Assembly (NCBI GenBank): GCA_964035575.1
Contig: OZ037846.1
Location: 771,501-835,500 of the forward strand
Origin: Rhynchopus sp. YZ270_cl-10
Taxonomy: Eukaryota; Euglenozoa; Diplonemea; Diplonemida; Diplonemidae
Direction of reading: 5' to 3'
Length of the DNA stretch: 64,000 nucleotides
The position numbers and the translations under genes are program-made. Shown here piece by piece: positions 52,633 through 64,000 of this stretch (positions are counted from its first letter, which is position 1; each line of letters begins with the position of its first letter). The notes below the pieces were generated by a model. It was given only the letters and a program-made list of their open reading frames with translations. It was not told the DNA's origin and did no database searches.

Positions 52633-53674
52633 AGCGTCCGCGAAAGACCCCCCCCTAAAGCTAACATCCATGCTTATTGGTATTTCACTAATTAAAATTT
52701 TGGTATTTTATAAGATTTTTTTTTAAAATGAACTCAGAGTTAAGTTTCTGAGTTCATTAAAAAAAAAATCGGTGAAAAATTCCGAGTAGGTATTAATTTA
52801 GATAGGAAAAGCTATGTCAACAGCTATGTGTCCCCTTATTTTACCTGTAAATACTAAGGATATACAAGGAAATCCTCACAAACACCCATATAACCACCCA
52901 TAGAACAACACAACAGGGGGAAATGTAATCAGCAGCCAAAGCATTCGCTCAGGAGCTGAAAACCCGGCCTTTCCGAGGCCTAAAAAACTTCGCCGAGCTG
53001 CAGGTGTATGCAGGGGTTCACTGGCAGGGGGGCAAAGGGTGGGGCGCGAGGAGCTGGATGCGCGAGGTGTGTAGCTCGAAGCATATGTCCCTCCATATGC
53101 AGAAGACAACCACCAGGAGAAAAGGGGCGTCCGCCGTTTACTACTCCTGTAGTTGCATCAGCGACACCCTCAGGAGGACAGTGACAGCGAGACGGAGGAG
53201 GAAGAGGAGGAACAGGCGGACAATTGTCTGTAACTCTTGGAGAGACTCATCACGGAGGTCAATAGGGTCACTCAAAAAAGGGGGTTTTCTGCGAGAAAGT
53301 CGACGTCGCCGCAGACGACCCGGAGCGTGAAGCTCTTTCGCGCTCTATTTAGAGTGTTCGGAGGGGACGACAAGCCTCCACCCCCCTTTCCTACCCCCTT
53401 TTTGATAATGGGTTTAGAGACAGATATTAGTGAATTCCTTCCTATATCCTTAGTATTTACAGGTAAAATAAGGGGACACATAGCTGTTGACATAGCTTTT
53501 CCTATCTAAATTAATACCTACTCGGAATTTTTCACCGATTTTTTTTTTAATGAACTCAGAAACTTAACTCTGAGTTCATTTTAAAAAAAAATCTTATAAA
53601 ATACCAAAATTTTAATTAGTGAAATACCAATAAGCATGGATGTTAGCTTTAGGGGGGGGTCTTTCGCGGACGCT
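52633..53674. mobile_element. Element U with terminal inverted repeats of about 230 bp and possible gene-fragment cargo
   Basis: Left arm 52633-52865 and right arm 53442-53674 are almost identical inverses (AGCGTCCGCGAAAGACCCCC...). CTATGG occurs just outside both ends, a possible duplication. The 570-bp centre is GC-richer than the arms and has short plus-strand protein-like stretches (KAFAQELKTRPFRGLKNFAE; QEDSDSETEEEEEEQADN; LLERLITEVNRVTQKRGF), as if a host gene piece had been captured. Long TIRs suggest a Mutator- or fold-back-type element. Confidence 0.75.
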
Positions 53675-53948
53675 CCCCTATGGGGAATTTCAGTGATCTC
53701 AGTGATACAAGAAACACAGGGTTGGAATGTGTGGGAATGGGACTAACTGAAAGAGGGGGAGGGGAGGGGAGGGAGGGGAGGGGAGGAGGGGGGTATTGTT
53801 TGGAGAGGGGTGGCTAAAAATCCTTTATACTTCTATTTGAGCCTGTTCTATCCTGGTTTAAAAACGTTTCATTGAGCGGGTATTTGGTGCCTTTTAGGTC
53901 CAAAAATTGGGAGGGAATTTGGGAGGGTATATTTTTTTTATAAAAAAA

Positions 53949-54004
53949 GTGGAGATTTGCACCAACTGTGGCAACACAATCCGAGGCAACTACACTACTC
54001 CAAC
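53949..54004 (+). repeat. Dispersed repeat V, intact copy
   Basis: GTGGAGATTTGCACCAACTG, GGCAACACAATCC, GAGGCAACTACACTACTCC. A second uninterrupted reference for the insertion site of element F. Confidence 0.85.
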
Positions 54005-54512
54005 AATTTATCAAAAAACAACAATCAAAATATAAATTTTAATTATGTGTCACTATCTCAAAAAAGAATGCATTTTTTTTTTTAAATGCAAACTGTACCA
54101 AAAATCGAAAAATGATTAACCCTTTATTTTTTTTCTGCTCTCCCCCTTTTTTTTTGTGATTCCCCGAGCGGTTATGAACCGCCTCCGTTCTCTTACGGTA
54201 CGCAACACCCACATGGGCTTCACCCTTTGCATGAGTTCTACTGAGATGCGTTTTAGCACGTTTCAATTATTCCCCCTTCTTTCTTTCTTTTTTTTCTTTT
54301 TTTTCTTTTTTTTTTGAGCTGCCTCAAGCCCGTTCATCGTTTTTCTCTTCACTGTTTTAAGGTGACTAAGTTCAGAGAGAGTTTCCCCTCCGCCTGACTC
54401 TGCTGTGTCAAACAAACAAATTATTCGTGACTGATGAACTTTTCCCCTCTTTTTATTGCACTTCTGCAATTCCACACACAGTCAGCTGATGCTGTGCGAT
54501 AACGATTGTCAT

Positions 54513-54560
54513 TAAGGTAACTAAGCACAGAGAGGCTTAGGTTCATCACATAAACTTTTC
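54513..54560 (-). repeat. Dispersed CTAAGC...GCTTAG hairpin repeat, minus copy
   Basis: TTAAGGTAACTAAGCACAG then AGAGGCTTAGGTTC and ATAAACTTTT. Closest to 49546-49587. Confidence 0.75.
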
Positions 54561-56439
54561 CCCAACGAAGGGGCTGGCGTCCATCTTACTTTAAGCCTTC
54601 AGTTTCATGTGCTGCTCTTGCCCCATGGTCACATATATCTTCTTTCCTGCTTCTTCTTCTCCCACCATTGCTCGAGTTAAATTGTGAGACCACTCGCTTA
54701 AAGAAGGTTGCTAAACACGCGAGATTTGGATGCTGATCTTCTTTGCGAACTTTGCTTTCACGTCTCTTCTCCTTGCCAGCGCACTTTGCATGTTTTTCCT
54801 AAGGTGAGGAGATGTAAAAAATAGTATAGTCTGATGTGGCTGTATAGGGCTAGGGTGTGTACCCTAGAAGGACCCAAGAAGTACCCAATTTACACCTAAT
54901 TTTTAGGAAAATCACACCATTAGTGGAGTACATCCTCGGGTGGTACGGTACAGTGATGGGAAGATGGGTCATTGAGTAACTCTGTGGAGTAAAAAAAAAG
55001 TTGCGTTTTTTTCTTCTTCTTTTTTTTCCGTCTGTCGGGCAGGGCTATTTCTAAAAACCTGTCCCTGTCCCCGATTTTTGGAAAATGAAAGTTGCCAAAA
55101 AATTTGCACGGGGCTTATATACAGGGTACAGTACTTACCAAGAGAGGGGTGATGGGCTTTCTGCTTGAAGAAAGTTGCCGATTTTTTTTGTGTTGGAAAG
55201 TTTTCTTCCAGATTGTGCAAGACACGGGGTTTTTGGTATTTTCTGAAAAAACAGAGAGGGCGCACCAGGCCGCATGCCGGAGGTGCTATGATGGGGTTTC
55301 TTAGAAAACTTGTTCTCTACACTAACATCACACTGGCACCGTACTCATTTTAACAAAAACCAAGAACTTGCCCAATTCTGCAAATTGACCCCACCACAGA
55401 ACGGACGGATTCCGGAAATGCAAATGCCGGTGTTTTCGCGCACTTTCATGTTTCAGCATCAGGGAGAGAAAATCTGGGTTGTGGGATTTACCTTGGCCCC
55501 TTTACCTTACACTCATTTTGACCAAAACCAAGAACTTGGCCATTTCGGCAAATTGACCCCACCACAGTGCGGACAGATTCCGGAAATGCCAATCGCAGTA
55601 TGTTTTGGGGCTGAAAAATTTTCAGGGGAATTTTTTTTTTTTTTTTGAGCAGCATTTTTTGGCCGAAAATGGGCCCCACGTATAAGCAACCGGGCTCATA
55701 TTTTCAAAAAATTTAAGTATTCAAAAAATTGTCCAATTTTCGAGATTGACCCCACCACTGCACGGGTGAATCCCAAAAATGCAAATAAGGATGTTTTTGG
55801 CACAAAATAAATCTGCCAAAAAAATTGTGCAGGGATTACGCTCCACGTGTGGAACGTATGGAAATCCATACGTGAATTGTTTTTGAAAAGGTGGAATCCA
55901 TACGTATCCATACGTAGGTAATTTGGGTTTTGGATTGGGCTGGGGTGGGGTAGGTGAGGGTGAGAGGTGGGGCTCCGCCCCCGCCTCTCACCTACCCCCT
56001 ACAGAATTCTATTTGTAGGAGACAATTTTCTATTTTACCGGAAAAGGAGCATGCAGCATGGCGAAAGAAAAGAAGTAGCGTACCGTGCGCCTGCGGCGCT
56101 AGATTGCAGTACACCCTTCCCGTGACTTAATAGGCAATTTTAAGCGCTATATTTGCTATATTTTCCTGCGGCACCACTTCCTATTTTTTTTTTTTTTTTG
56201 CTCTGCAAAAAGAAATAGAGTTTCCAATGTCTTAGGGAATTCTCTTCCCTTTTACAGCCACAAATGAAGCTTGAGCAAATCTGCAAAAAGTTGACCATTT
56301 TTTCAAAATGCAACACAACCGAGGCAACTAAAGGGGGAGTAGACCTATTATTACAGTGGACCTATTATTACCGTAATAATAGGTCCACCGTTTTTGGCCT
56401 TATATTTAAAGTTTAACTTTTGAAAGTTTAAAATCTTAA

Positions 56440-57440
56440 CCCTTTATGGACCACGACCGATTTTTTCGATTTGCTAGGATCTTCTCTCCCATAGGGAAAA
56501 TGAGATCCGATGCATATTTTTGATCGTACCTGGCCGCAATTGAAAGATTTTGAGCAGATCTTTCAAATGGAGCAGAAAACGAAATAAAATGAGGAAAATG
56601 GAAAATGGAAAATTGAGGAGAGCTGATATTTTTTTCTGAAAATTTTGAAGAAGAAAATTATTCCGGCTGCGCACCTGTTTTTTCGGTTTTCGAAAATGGC
56701 TTTATTTGAAAGATCGGTTCAAAATCTTTCAAAAAAAAAAATCGATCAAAAAGTCCTAGTAGATAATGTCTCACTGCATGGAGAGAAGGTACCAACCAAC
56801 TACATATACCGTAATTGTACAGAGGTTGGACAGTACAAAAGTTGGGGCTTTTGGGACTTTTGGCCAACTTGGCATGGTGCTGAACAAAGGTGAACGCCAC
56901 ATCCCCCGCACATGTAATCTGTTTTCAGACGCCTGTTTCCCAAGCAAGAAGAAGTTGTCGACCAACACCCTCCTGCCAGTGTCTCTGTACCTTGACCGTG
57001 TTGATATAGATTTTCTGTACAATGTCCCTCAAAAGACAAAATGCAATAAATACACGGAGAAGAGGCACATCCAGTTCAGGGTCAGGAACTGCAACGACGC
57101 GTGTTACTTTGCCCAGTCGCGGGTATTTTCCATTATTTTAGTTTCGTTCTGAAGACCGTACAAAATGGTTCCCTGCACACCAAAGTTTGAATCCCTCTGA
57201 TGACTCAAGCGCGTCAGAATGGTACATTATTCCCAAAAAATGACCCAAAATACCCTATTATGTGATAATGCCGGGTGTGGATGAGAGGGGATGAGAGCGT
57301 CAAAAAAAATCGAATCTTGCGTCTTTTGAAAGATTTCGCACAAAATCTTCTCATTTAAAAAAAAAATCTTCAAAAAGTCCTAGTGGAAGCCAATTTAGGC
57401 GGTTGCGTGGACATATATGTCCCCTCTGGTCCTTAAAGGG
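56440..57440. mobile_element. TTAA-flanked piggyBac-like element (copy H) nested in F
   Basis: Ends CCCTTTATGGACC and GGTCCTTAAAGGG with TTAA at 56436-56439 and 57441-57444. Copy E has the uninterrupted site (TTTTAAGTTTAACTG, about 51178). Related to element I in the HEATR6 intron, but without K. It encodes a 128-residue ORF. Confidence 0.92.
56766..57152 (+). CDS. 128-residue ORF of element H, function unknown
   Basis: Starts MSHCMERRYQPTTYTV and contains FGTFGQLGMVLNKGERHIPR, LSTNTLLPVSLYLDRVDIDF and CNKYTEKRHIQFRVRNC. Element I holds the same sequence with a frameshift, so the frame may once have been kept by selection. It is not recognisable as a piggyBac transposase. It may be a fragment or an accessory protein. 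Confidence 0.4.
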   Translation: MSHCMERRYQPTTYTVIVQRLDSTKVGAFGTFGQLGMVLNKGERHIPRTCNLFSDACFPSKKKLSTNTLLPVSLYLDRVDIDFLYNVPQKTKCNKYTEKRHIQFRVRNCNDACYFAQSRVFSIILVSF

Positions 57441-58252
57441 TTAAGTTTAACTGTAATAATAGGTGTGACCCTAAGGTGGTAGGGTGGGTTGGCGGTGTGA
57501 GAACCATGCGTGGGCCACACACGGCACGCGTTTGGCAACCACACGTTGTGGTTAACGCCTGCATAGCATGTGCAGAGCGTTGTGTGTAACGCAAAGACAC
57601 AAAGGGGTTTTCCCATGGGGACGAGTTTGAGCAGCCCACCGAAGGTGGGCTGCGTTTGGTAACCACTCGTTCCCTTGCTTGGGTTCCTTTCGTTGCGTAC
57701 AGATCGGTTGCGTTGTGCTGGTTGTGTTTGTTGCCACATGTTCGTGGGTACCTGTTTGTTTCTTTTCAGATCTTTGCATACATCAACCACGATCAAGAGG
57801 GAGTGTTAAGGATTAGCAAAACTAAATTGCATCAAGGATACAACTGAGCTCGTCGTCGCTGTCGATCTCAAAAGGCTCTATCACATCGTGATCGAGGTCA
57901 ACGACAGAGATCGGCTCATCTTCCATCTCCACATCCACATCCAGAGACTCATCCAGATCCACTTATTGAGGTTCTGGTTTAGGCGGTGCAGACACAATCA
58001 CACGAGTCAGAGCCAGACATGTTTTAAAAGTTGGAATGATTTTGTCTTGTAATCCTGGCAGGACTGTTGACTATGTGGGGGCGGTAAGGGTGGAATAGGG
58101 GGTAACAGGGTAATAGGTGTAATAGTGGTTAATATAGCGCTTAAATAGAACTGTAATAATAGCACATTAAACTTTTCAGAAGTTAAACTTTTTTGGGATT
58201 TTTCAGAAAAATTTTTTTTTAAAGGTGTAATAATAGGTCTGCTCCCCCTTTA

Positions 58253-59195
58253 CACTACTCCAACAATTTTTCAAAAAAAAAAAGCAACACACAACACCAG
58301 GGAAGTTCCTAAGTGGGACCGAGAACATGAAATTCTGGATTTTAGTTTTTTTTTCCTTTTTTCCTTGGGGGGCTTTCTTGTGGTTTCTGGTGGGTTTCAC
58401 TGTAGGTGACACACCACCAGTGTGGTGAAATGGAAAAGCAAGAGTTTTCAGGGGGCAAGAAAAAAAATTGACAGCAAAATCCTGCACCATCCAGGGCTGT
58501 ATCCCCAATTTTTTTTGCCTGCGGCGCCATTTTTCATTTTTTGCTCTGCAAAAAAGGGTTCGTTGGAAGCTAGATTTTTACACCGTACCCAAAAATTTTT
58601 GCCTGCGGCGCCATTTATATTATTTTTTTGCTCCGCAAAAAAGTGCAAACGCCTCACCGTTCATCGGCGGAAGCACTCGTTCCACGGGTTATCGAACCCC
58701 AGAGAGCACTTCATTGGCATGCACACGGTTACCACGAAGGAGCGTATATGCAGGTACAAAATCACTGCCCCATCCAAATAATATTCCCAACGTCTTTGGG
58801 GATCCCCTTGCATTTTGCAGCCAAAATGCAACTAGACCAAAGCTGCAAAAAGTTCCGCGCGCGTGTAGCGCGCCCGGGTTTGGGACCCCTTTTTGAATTT
58901 CGAGGGGCGGTTAAAGTGGGCCCAGAATCACAGTTCTGACACTCATTTAGCATTGTGAGCAACTCACTAGTGGTCGTAACCAAAATTTGTATCAATCAAG
59001 AACTTGTCCATTTTCTCGAAATGACCCCACTACAGTGAGGGTAGAGCTCAGAAAGCCCGAAAAAGGGCAAAAAACCCCACCCAAAAAAAGGAAAAAAACG
59101 GGAACATAAATCCAGAATTTTGCTGTTTTTTCCGAGAACAAGGGGCAACCCTGCACAACACCCTAACTGGAGCACCACCCAGGTACATACAAAAG
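58253..59195. other. Region upstream of the Pro-rich protein gene
   Basis: The second half of the split repeat V (58253-58270), a tandem pair of TTGCCTGCGGCGCCATTT words (58516 and 58600), and one copy of the AAGAACTTG...GACCCCACTAC repeat near 59000. It probably contains the promoter of the next gene, but no TATA or initiator was identified. Confidence 0.5.
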
Positions 59196-62100
59196 ATGCA
59201 TGGTTCGAGCTTCTTCTGTTTTGTGACCCTTCTGAAAGCTCTCTTTCTCAGTAGTTTCATTCAGAGCGCAGTTGGCATTGCATGTACGGCCGACGCCGGC
59301 GCTGATTGTACTACAACTTGTGGATCGCTTGGAGCTTGTTATAACACCATAATAGATTGCCCTCCGGGATATAAATGTACGATAGAATGTACAGGCGCAA
59401 ACTCTTGCGCTTCCATGGTGGTCAGAGCAGGGGCTGGGGTTGACCTTCAGATCTCATGCACCGCAAGTGCGGCTTGCTACGGCATGGACATCCAATCTGC
59501 TGACGCAGCATCTCTCACGCTCGCTTGTTCAACTGACCCTAGTTCTTGTCTGCAGCTGACATTAAAGTGTCCAACAGCTGGAACATGTGCTGCCGCGTGT
59601 CCTCAAAGATTTTACTGTAGTGACCAAGTCCTAGCAGTTGTAGATAGAACACCTGCTCCATCACCACCAACTCCGTCACCACCTACACCGAGTCCACCGA
59701 CCCCGAGTCCACCGCCTGAATGTACGGCCGACGCCGGCGCCGATTGTACTACTACTTGTGGAGCTTGTGTTCAAATCATCATAAATTGCCCTCTGGGAAA
59801 GAAATGTACGATACTATGTGAAGACACATATTCTTGCTACAACACGGTGGTCGCAGCAGGGGCTGGGGTTGACCTGGAAATAGTATGCACCAATCCTTCC
59901 TCTTGCAGGCGAATGGACATCCAAGCTGCTGACGCAGCATCTCTCACGATCGCCTGCTCATCTGAGACACTTGTTTGTCATGGTCTTGAATTAACGTGTC
60001 CAACAGCTGGAACATGTGCCGCTACGTGTGCTCAGAGAGGGGATTGTAGTGCCGAACTCCTAGCAGTTGTAGATAATCCACCTACATCAACACCTAGTCC
60101 TCCTACTACTTCACCACCTACGCCTAGTCCACCGACACCATCACCACCGACTCCGTCACCACCTACACCTAGTCCACCTACACCAAGTCCTCCGACTCCG
60201 TCACCACCTACACCAAGTCCACCTACGCCTAGTCCACCGACACCATCACCACCGACTCCGTCACCACCTACACCTAGTCCACCAACACCAAGTCCTCCGA
60301 CACCATCACCACCGACTCCTTCACCACCGACTCCGTCACCTACACCGAGTCCACCGACCCCGAGTCCACCGCCTGAATGTACGGCCGACGCCGGCGCCGA
60401 TTGTACTACTACTTGTGGAAATTGTGAGCACATCACGATAGCTTGCCCTCTGGGAAAGAAATGTACGATACTATGTGAAGACACACAATCTTGCTACAAC
60501 ACGGTGGTCGCAGCAGGGGCTGGGGTTGACCTGGAAATAGTATGCACCAATCCTATCTCTTGCAGGAGAATGGAGATCTACGCTGCTGACGCAGCATCTC
60601 TCACGGTCACCTGCTTATCTGGGTCACAAGTTTGTACTTTTCTTGAATTAACGTGTCCAACAGCTGGAACATGTGCCGCTACGTGTGCTCGGAGAGAGTA
60701 TTGTAGTGCCCAACTCCTAGCAGTTGTAGATAATCCACCTACATCAACACCAAGTCCTCCGACTCCGTCACCACCTACACCAAGTCCACCGACACCATCA
60801 CCACCTACTCCGTCACCACCTACACCTAGTCCACCGACACCAAGTCCACCTACACCAAGTCCTCCGACACCATCACCACCGACTCCGTCACCACCTACAC
60901 CAAGTCCACCGACACCATCACCACCGACACCAAGTCCTCCGACACCATCACCACCTACTCCGTCACCACCTACACCTAGTCCACCTACACCAAGTCCTCC
61001 GACACCATCACCACCGACTCCGTCACCACCTACACCAAGTCCACCGACACCAAGTCCACCGACACCAAGTCCACCTACACCAAGTCCTCCGACATCATCA
61101 CCACCGACACCAAGTCCTCCGACACCATCACCACCGACTCAGTCACCACCTACACCAAGTCCACCGACACCATCACCACCTACTCCGTCACCACCTACAC
61201 CTAGTCCACCGACACCAAGTCCACCTACACCAAGTCCTCCGACACCATCACCACCGACTCCGTCACCACCTACACCAAGTCCACCGACACCAAGTCCACC
61301 GACTCCGTCACCACCTACACCTAGTCCACCGACACCAAGTCCACCTACACCAAGTCCTCCGACACCATCACCACCGACTCCGTCACCACCTACACCTAGT
61401 CCTCCGACACCATCACCACCGACACCATCACCACCGACACCATCACCACCGACTCCGTCACCACCTACACCAAGTCCACCGACACCATCACCACCGACAC
61501 CAAGTCCACCGACACCAAGTCCACCGACTCCGTCACCACCTACACCTAGTCCACCGACACCAAGTCCACCGACTCCGTCACCACCTACACCTAGTCCACC
61601 GACACCAAGTCCACCTACACCAAGTCCTCCGACACCATCACCACCGACTCCGTCACCACCTACACCTAGTCCTCCGACACCATCACCACCGACACCATCA
61701 CCACCGACACCATCACCACCGACTCCGTCACCACCTACACCAAGTCCACAGACACCAAGTCCACCTACACCTAGTCCTCCGACACCAAGTCCTCCGACAC
61801 CATCACCACCGACTCCGTCACCACCTACACCTAGTCCACCGACACCAAGTCCTCCGACGCCATCACCACCGATTCCGTCACCACCTACACCAAGTCCACC
61901 GACACCAAGTCCTCCGACTCCGTCACCACCTACACCTAGTCCTCCGACACCATCACCACCGACACCAAGTCCTCCGACTCCGTCACCACCGACACCACGT
62001 CCACCGACACCAAGTCCACCTACACCAAGTCCTCCGACACCATCACCACCGACTCCGTCACCACCTACACCAAGTCCACCGACACCATCACCACCGACAG

Positions 62101-64000
62101 CAAGTCCACCGACACCATCACCACCGACTCCGTCACCACCTACACCACGTCCACCGACACCAAGTCCACCGACACCATCACCACCGACTCCGTCACCACC
62201 TACACCAAGTCGTCCGACACCAAGTCCTCCGACACCAAGTCCACCGACACCAAGTCCTCCGACTCCGTCACCACCGACACCACGTCCACCGACACCAAGT
62301 CCACCGACACCATCACCACCGACACCAAGTCCTCCGACACCAAGTCCACCGACACCAAGTCCTCCGACTCCGTCACCACCTACACCTAGTCCTCCGACAC
62401 CATCACCACCGACACCAAGTCCTCCGACTCCGTCACCACCGACACCACGTCCACCGACACCAAGTCCACCTACACCAAGTCCACCGACACCATCACCACC
62501 GACAGCAAGTCCACCGACACCAAGTCCTCCGACTCCGTCACCACCGACACCACGTCCACCGACACCAAGTCCACCGACACCATCACCACCGACACCAAGT
62601 CCTCCGACACCATCACCACCGACACCAAGTCCACCGACACCATCACCACCGACACCAAGTCCTCCGACACCAAGTCCACCGACACCAAGTCCTCCGACTC
62701 CGTCACCACCTACACCTAGTCCTCCGACACCATCACCACCGACACCAAGTCCTCCGACACCAAGTCCACCGACACCAAGTCCTCCGACTCCGTCACCACC
62801 TACACCAAGTCCACCGACACCATCACCACCGACAGCAAGTCCACCGACACCATCACCACCGACTCCGTCACCACCTACACCACGTCCACCGACACCAAGT
62901 CCACCGACACCATCACCACCGACTCCGTCACCACCTACACCAAGTCGTCCGACACCAAGTCCTCCGACACCAAGTCCACCGACACCAAGTCCTCCGACTC
63001 CGTCACCACCGACACCACGTCCACCGACACCAAGTCCACCGACACCATCACCACCGACACCAAGTCCTCCGACACCAAGTCCACCGACACCAAGTCCTCC
63101 GACTCCGTCACCACCTACACCTAGTCCTCCGACACCATCACCACCGACACCAAGTCCTCCGACTCCGTCACCACCGACACCACGTCCACCGACACCAAGT
63201 CCACCTACACCAAGTCCACCGACACCATCACCACCGACAGCAAGTCCACCGACACCAAGTCCTCCGACTCCGTCACCACCGACACCACGTCCACCGACAC
63301 CAAGTCCACCGACACCATCACCACCGACACCAAGTCCTCCGACACCATCACCACCGACACCAAGTCCACCGACACCATCACCACCGACACCAAGTCCTCC
63401 GACACCAAGTCCACCGACACCAAGTCCTCCGACTCCGTCACCACCTACACCTAGTCCTCCGACACCATCACCACCGACACCAAGTCCTCCGACACCAAGT
63501 CCACCGACACCAAGTCCTCCGACTCCGTCACCACCGACACCAAGTCCACCTACACCAAGTCCTCCGACACCATCACCACCTACTCCGTCACCACCTACAC
63601 CAAGTCCACCGACACCAAGTCCACCTACACCAAGTCCTCCGACATCATCACCACCGACACCAAGTCCTCCGACACCATCACCACCGACTCAGTCACCACC
63701 GACACCAAGTCCTCCGACTCCGTCACCACCTACACCTAGTCCTCCGACACCATCACCACCGACACCATCACCACCGACACCAAGTCCACCGACACCAAGT
63801 CCACCGACTCCGTCACCACCTACACCTAGTCCACCGACACCAAGTCCTCCGACGCCATCACCACCGACTCCGTCACCACCTACACCTAGTCCTCCGACAC
63901 CAAGTCCTCCGACACCATCACCACCGACTCCGTCACCACCTACACCTAGTCCACCGACACCAAGTCCTCCGACGCCATCACCACCGATTCCGTCACCACC
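59196..64000 (+). CDS. Secreted Cys-rich and PSPPTP-repeat protein, cut by the window end
   Basis: Frame open from the ATG at 59196 to the window edge (about 1,600 residues, no stop). Residues 1-27 look like a signal peptide ([22 protein letters not shown]). Three Cys-rich repeats of about 120 residues follow (about 59279-59640, 59719-60080 and 60375-60740). Each starts [14 protein letters not shown] and holds C..C pairs in short strands ([40 protein letters not shown]), as in Cys-ladder beta-helix proteins. Short PSPPTP linkers lie between them; after the third comes a run of PTPSPP units longer than 1,000 residues with a few Arg, Ala, Gln or Ile changes. Repeats 2 and 3 are nearly identical in DNA. 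The make-up resembles hydroxyproline-rich wall or surface glycoproteins. The 3' end, any anchor and introns cannot be judged. Confidence 0.85.
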   Translation, partial: MHGSSFFCFVTLLKALFLSSFIQSAVGIACTADAGADCTTTCGSLGACYNTIIDCPPGYKCTIECTGANSCASMVVRAGAGVDLQISCTASAACYGMDIQSADAASLTLACSTDPSSCLQLTLKCPTAGTCAAACPQRFYCSDQVLAVVDRTPAPSPPTPSPPTPSPPTPSPPPECTADAGADCTTTCGACVQIIINCPLGKKCTILCEDTYSCYNTVVAAGAGVDLEIVCTNPSSCRRMDIQAADAASLTIACSSETLVCHGLELTCPTAGTCAATCAQRGDCSAELLAVVDNPPTSTPSPPTTSPPTPSPPTPSPPTPSPPTPSPPTPSPPTPSPPTPSPPTPSPPTPSPPTPSPPTPSPPTPSPPTPSPPTPSPPTPSPTPSPPTPSPPPECTADAGADCTTTCGNCEHITIACPLGKKCTILCEDTQSCYNTVVAAGAGVDLEIVCTNPISCRRMEIYAADAASLTVTCLSGSQVCTFLELTCPTAGTCAATCARREYCSAQLLAVVDNPPTSTPSPPTPSPPTPSPPTPSPPTPSPPTPSPPTPSPPTPSPPTPSPPTPSPPTPSPPTPSPPTPSPPTPSPPTPSPPTPSPPTPSPPTPSPPTPSPPTPSPPTPSPPTPSPPTPSPPTSSPPTPSPPTPSPPTQSPPTPSPPTPSPPTPSPPTPSPPTPSPPTPSPPTPSPPTPSPPTPSPPTPSPPTPSPPTPSPPTPSPPTPSPPTPSPPTPSPPTPSPPTPSPPTPSPPTPSPPTPSPPTPSPPTPSPPTPSPPTPSPPTPSPPTPSPPTPSPPTPSPPTPSPPTPSPPTPSPPTPSPPTPSPPTPSPPTPSPPTPSPPTPSPPTPSPPTPSPQTPSPPTPSPPTPSPPTPSPPTPSPPTPSPPTPSPPTPSPPIPSPPTPSPPTPSPPTPSPPTPSPPTPSPPTPSPPTPSPPTPRPPTPSPPTPSPPTPSPPTPSPPTPSPPTPSPPTASPPTPSPPTPSPPTPRPPTPSPPTPSPPTPSPPTPSRPTPSPPTPSPPTPSPPTPSPPTPRPPTPSPPTPSPPTPSPPTPSPPTPSPPTPSPPTPSPPTPSPPTPSPPTPSPPTPRPPTPSPPTPSPPTPSPPTASPPTPSPPTPSPPTPRPPTPSPPTPSPPTPSPPTPSPPTPSPPTPSPPTPSPPTPSPPTPSPPTPSPPTPSPPTPSPPTPSPPTPSPPTPSPPTPSPPTPSPPTPSPPTASPPTPSPPTPSPPTPRPPTPSPPTPSPPTPSPPTPSRPTPSPPTPSPPTPSPPTPSPPTPRPPTPSPPTPSPPTPSPPTPSPPTPSPPTPSPPTPSPPTPSPPTPSPPTPSPPTPRPPTPSPPTPSPPTPSPPTASPPTPSPPTPSPPTPRPPTPSPPTPSPPTPSPPTPSPPTPSPPTPSPPTPSPPTPSPPTPSPPTPSPPTPSPPTPSPPTPSPPTPSPPTPSPPTPSPPTPSPPTPSPPTPSPPTPSPPTPSPPTPSPPTPSPPTSSPPTPSPPTPSPPTQSPPTPSPPTPSPPTPSPPTPSPPTPSPPTPSPPTPSPPTPSPPTPSPPTPSPPTPSPPTPSPPTPSPPTPSPPTPSPPTPSPPTPSPPTPSPPTPSPPIPSP
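60740..64000 (+). repeat. Coding minisatellite (ACACCAAGTCCACCG-type)
   Basis: In-frame array of PTPSPP codons for over 3.2 kb. Long blocks recur: the text around 62096-62720 reappears at about 62831-63455, a 735-bp period that keeps the frame. This indicates segmental duplication inside the gene. Confidence 0.9.

Larger units (their letters stand above)
53675..56330. other. Intergenic region with dispersed and tandem repeats
   Basis: No gene recognised. It contains repeat V (53949-54004), hairpin repeats (54357-54385, 54513-54560), a partial short motif near 54920, and a repeat of about 190 bp at 55320-55800 marked by AACCAAGAACTTG and TTGACCCCACCAC. Another copy of that repeat lies at about 58970-59040. 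A CTCACC hairpin is at about 55960-55995. Confidence 0.5.
56331..58252. mobile_element. TA-flanked TIR element, copy F, inserted in repeat V
   Basis: Ends AAGGGGGAGTAGACCTATTA and the inverse of AAGGGGGAGCAGACCTATTA; TA at 56329-56330 and 58253-58254. The flanks GAGGCAAC-TA and TA-CACTACTCC rejoin to the intact repeat V seen at 44729 and 53949, which proves the boundaries. Near the left end is the palindrome GACCTATTATTACCGTAATA... Own length about 920 bp plus element H. Confidence 0.93.

Noticed and set aside
52876-53109. Membrane protein of 77 residues on minus in element U
   Set aside because: No support beyond an open frame; the plus-strand stretches in the same place look more protein-like.

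Overview
The window is nuclear DNA of a microbial eukaryote (protist). It shows spliced protein genes, a non-LTR retrotransposon, many DNA-transposon remnants, satellites and very frequent A/T homopolymers. No rRNA or tRNA was found, so the lineage cannot be placed. Three genes could be spliced by eye: a TRAPPC6/Trs33 homologue, a dual-specificity phosphatase and a HEATR6 homologue. All eight readable intron donors begin GTATG and all seven readable acceptors end ACAG, an unusually rigid splice code.

Layout. 1-3.8 kb: fold-back elements, a transposon carrying about 165 copies of a 7-bp repeat, and a TIR element, all probably inside or beyond the last intron of the TRAPPC6 gene (exons 3867-5688, minus; a hAT-like MITE sits in its first intron). 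5.7-12.3 kb: AT-rich intergenic DNA with dispersed short repeats and two more TIR elements. 12.4-13.4 kb: the dual-specificity phosphatase (minus). 13.4-17.6 kb: intergenic DNA with GGGAGA-type arrays. 17.65-22.0 kb: two minus-strand membrane-protein genes, one an FKBP15-like N-terminus fused to about seven membrane helices, the other a six-helix protein with a degenerate class III cyclase domain. 22.8-27.6 kb: an AATT-flanked element and a 38-bp satellite. 28.6-29.75 kb: a roughly 560-bp duplication.

30.2-38.5 kb: a LINE (minus) with ORF1 and an endonuclease-RT-RNase H ORF2 preceded by a 2A-type DVEQNPGP site, interrupted by a hAT-like MITE and by a composite of two MITE copies. 39-41.3 kb: inverted repeats around AATT-flanked elements and a 200-N gap. 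42.1-49.1 kb: the HEATR6-like gene (plus), whose 3.2-kb second intron holds a TTAA-flanked element that itself carries a TATA-flanked element. 49.6-58.3 kb: two related TA-flanked elements, each carrying a different TTAA-flanked element, and a third element with terminal repeats of about 230 bp. 59.2 kb to the edge: a secreted protein with three Cys-rich repeats and a PSPPTP region longer than 1,000 residues, cut by the window end.

The host genes cover trafficking (TRAPP), phosphatase signalling, a membrane cyclase-like protein and a surface or wall-like protein. Nothing suggests they form one pathway. The strongest novelty lies in the mobile DNA: nested insertions that provide each other's empty sites, an internal motif shared by otherwise different transposon families, a TIR family in which each copy has its own matched TIR pair, and a two-copy MITE composite.
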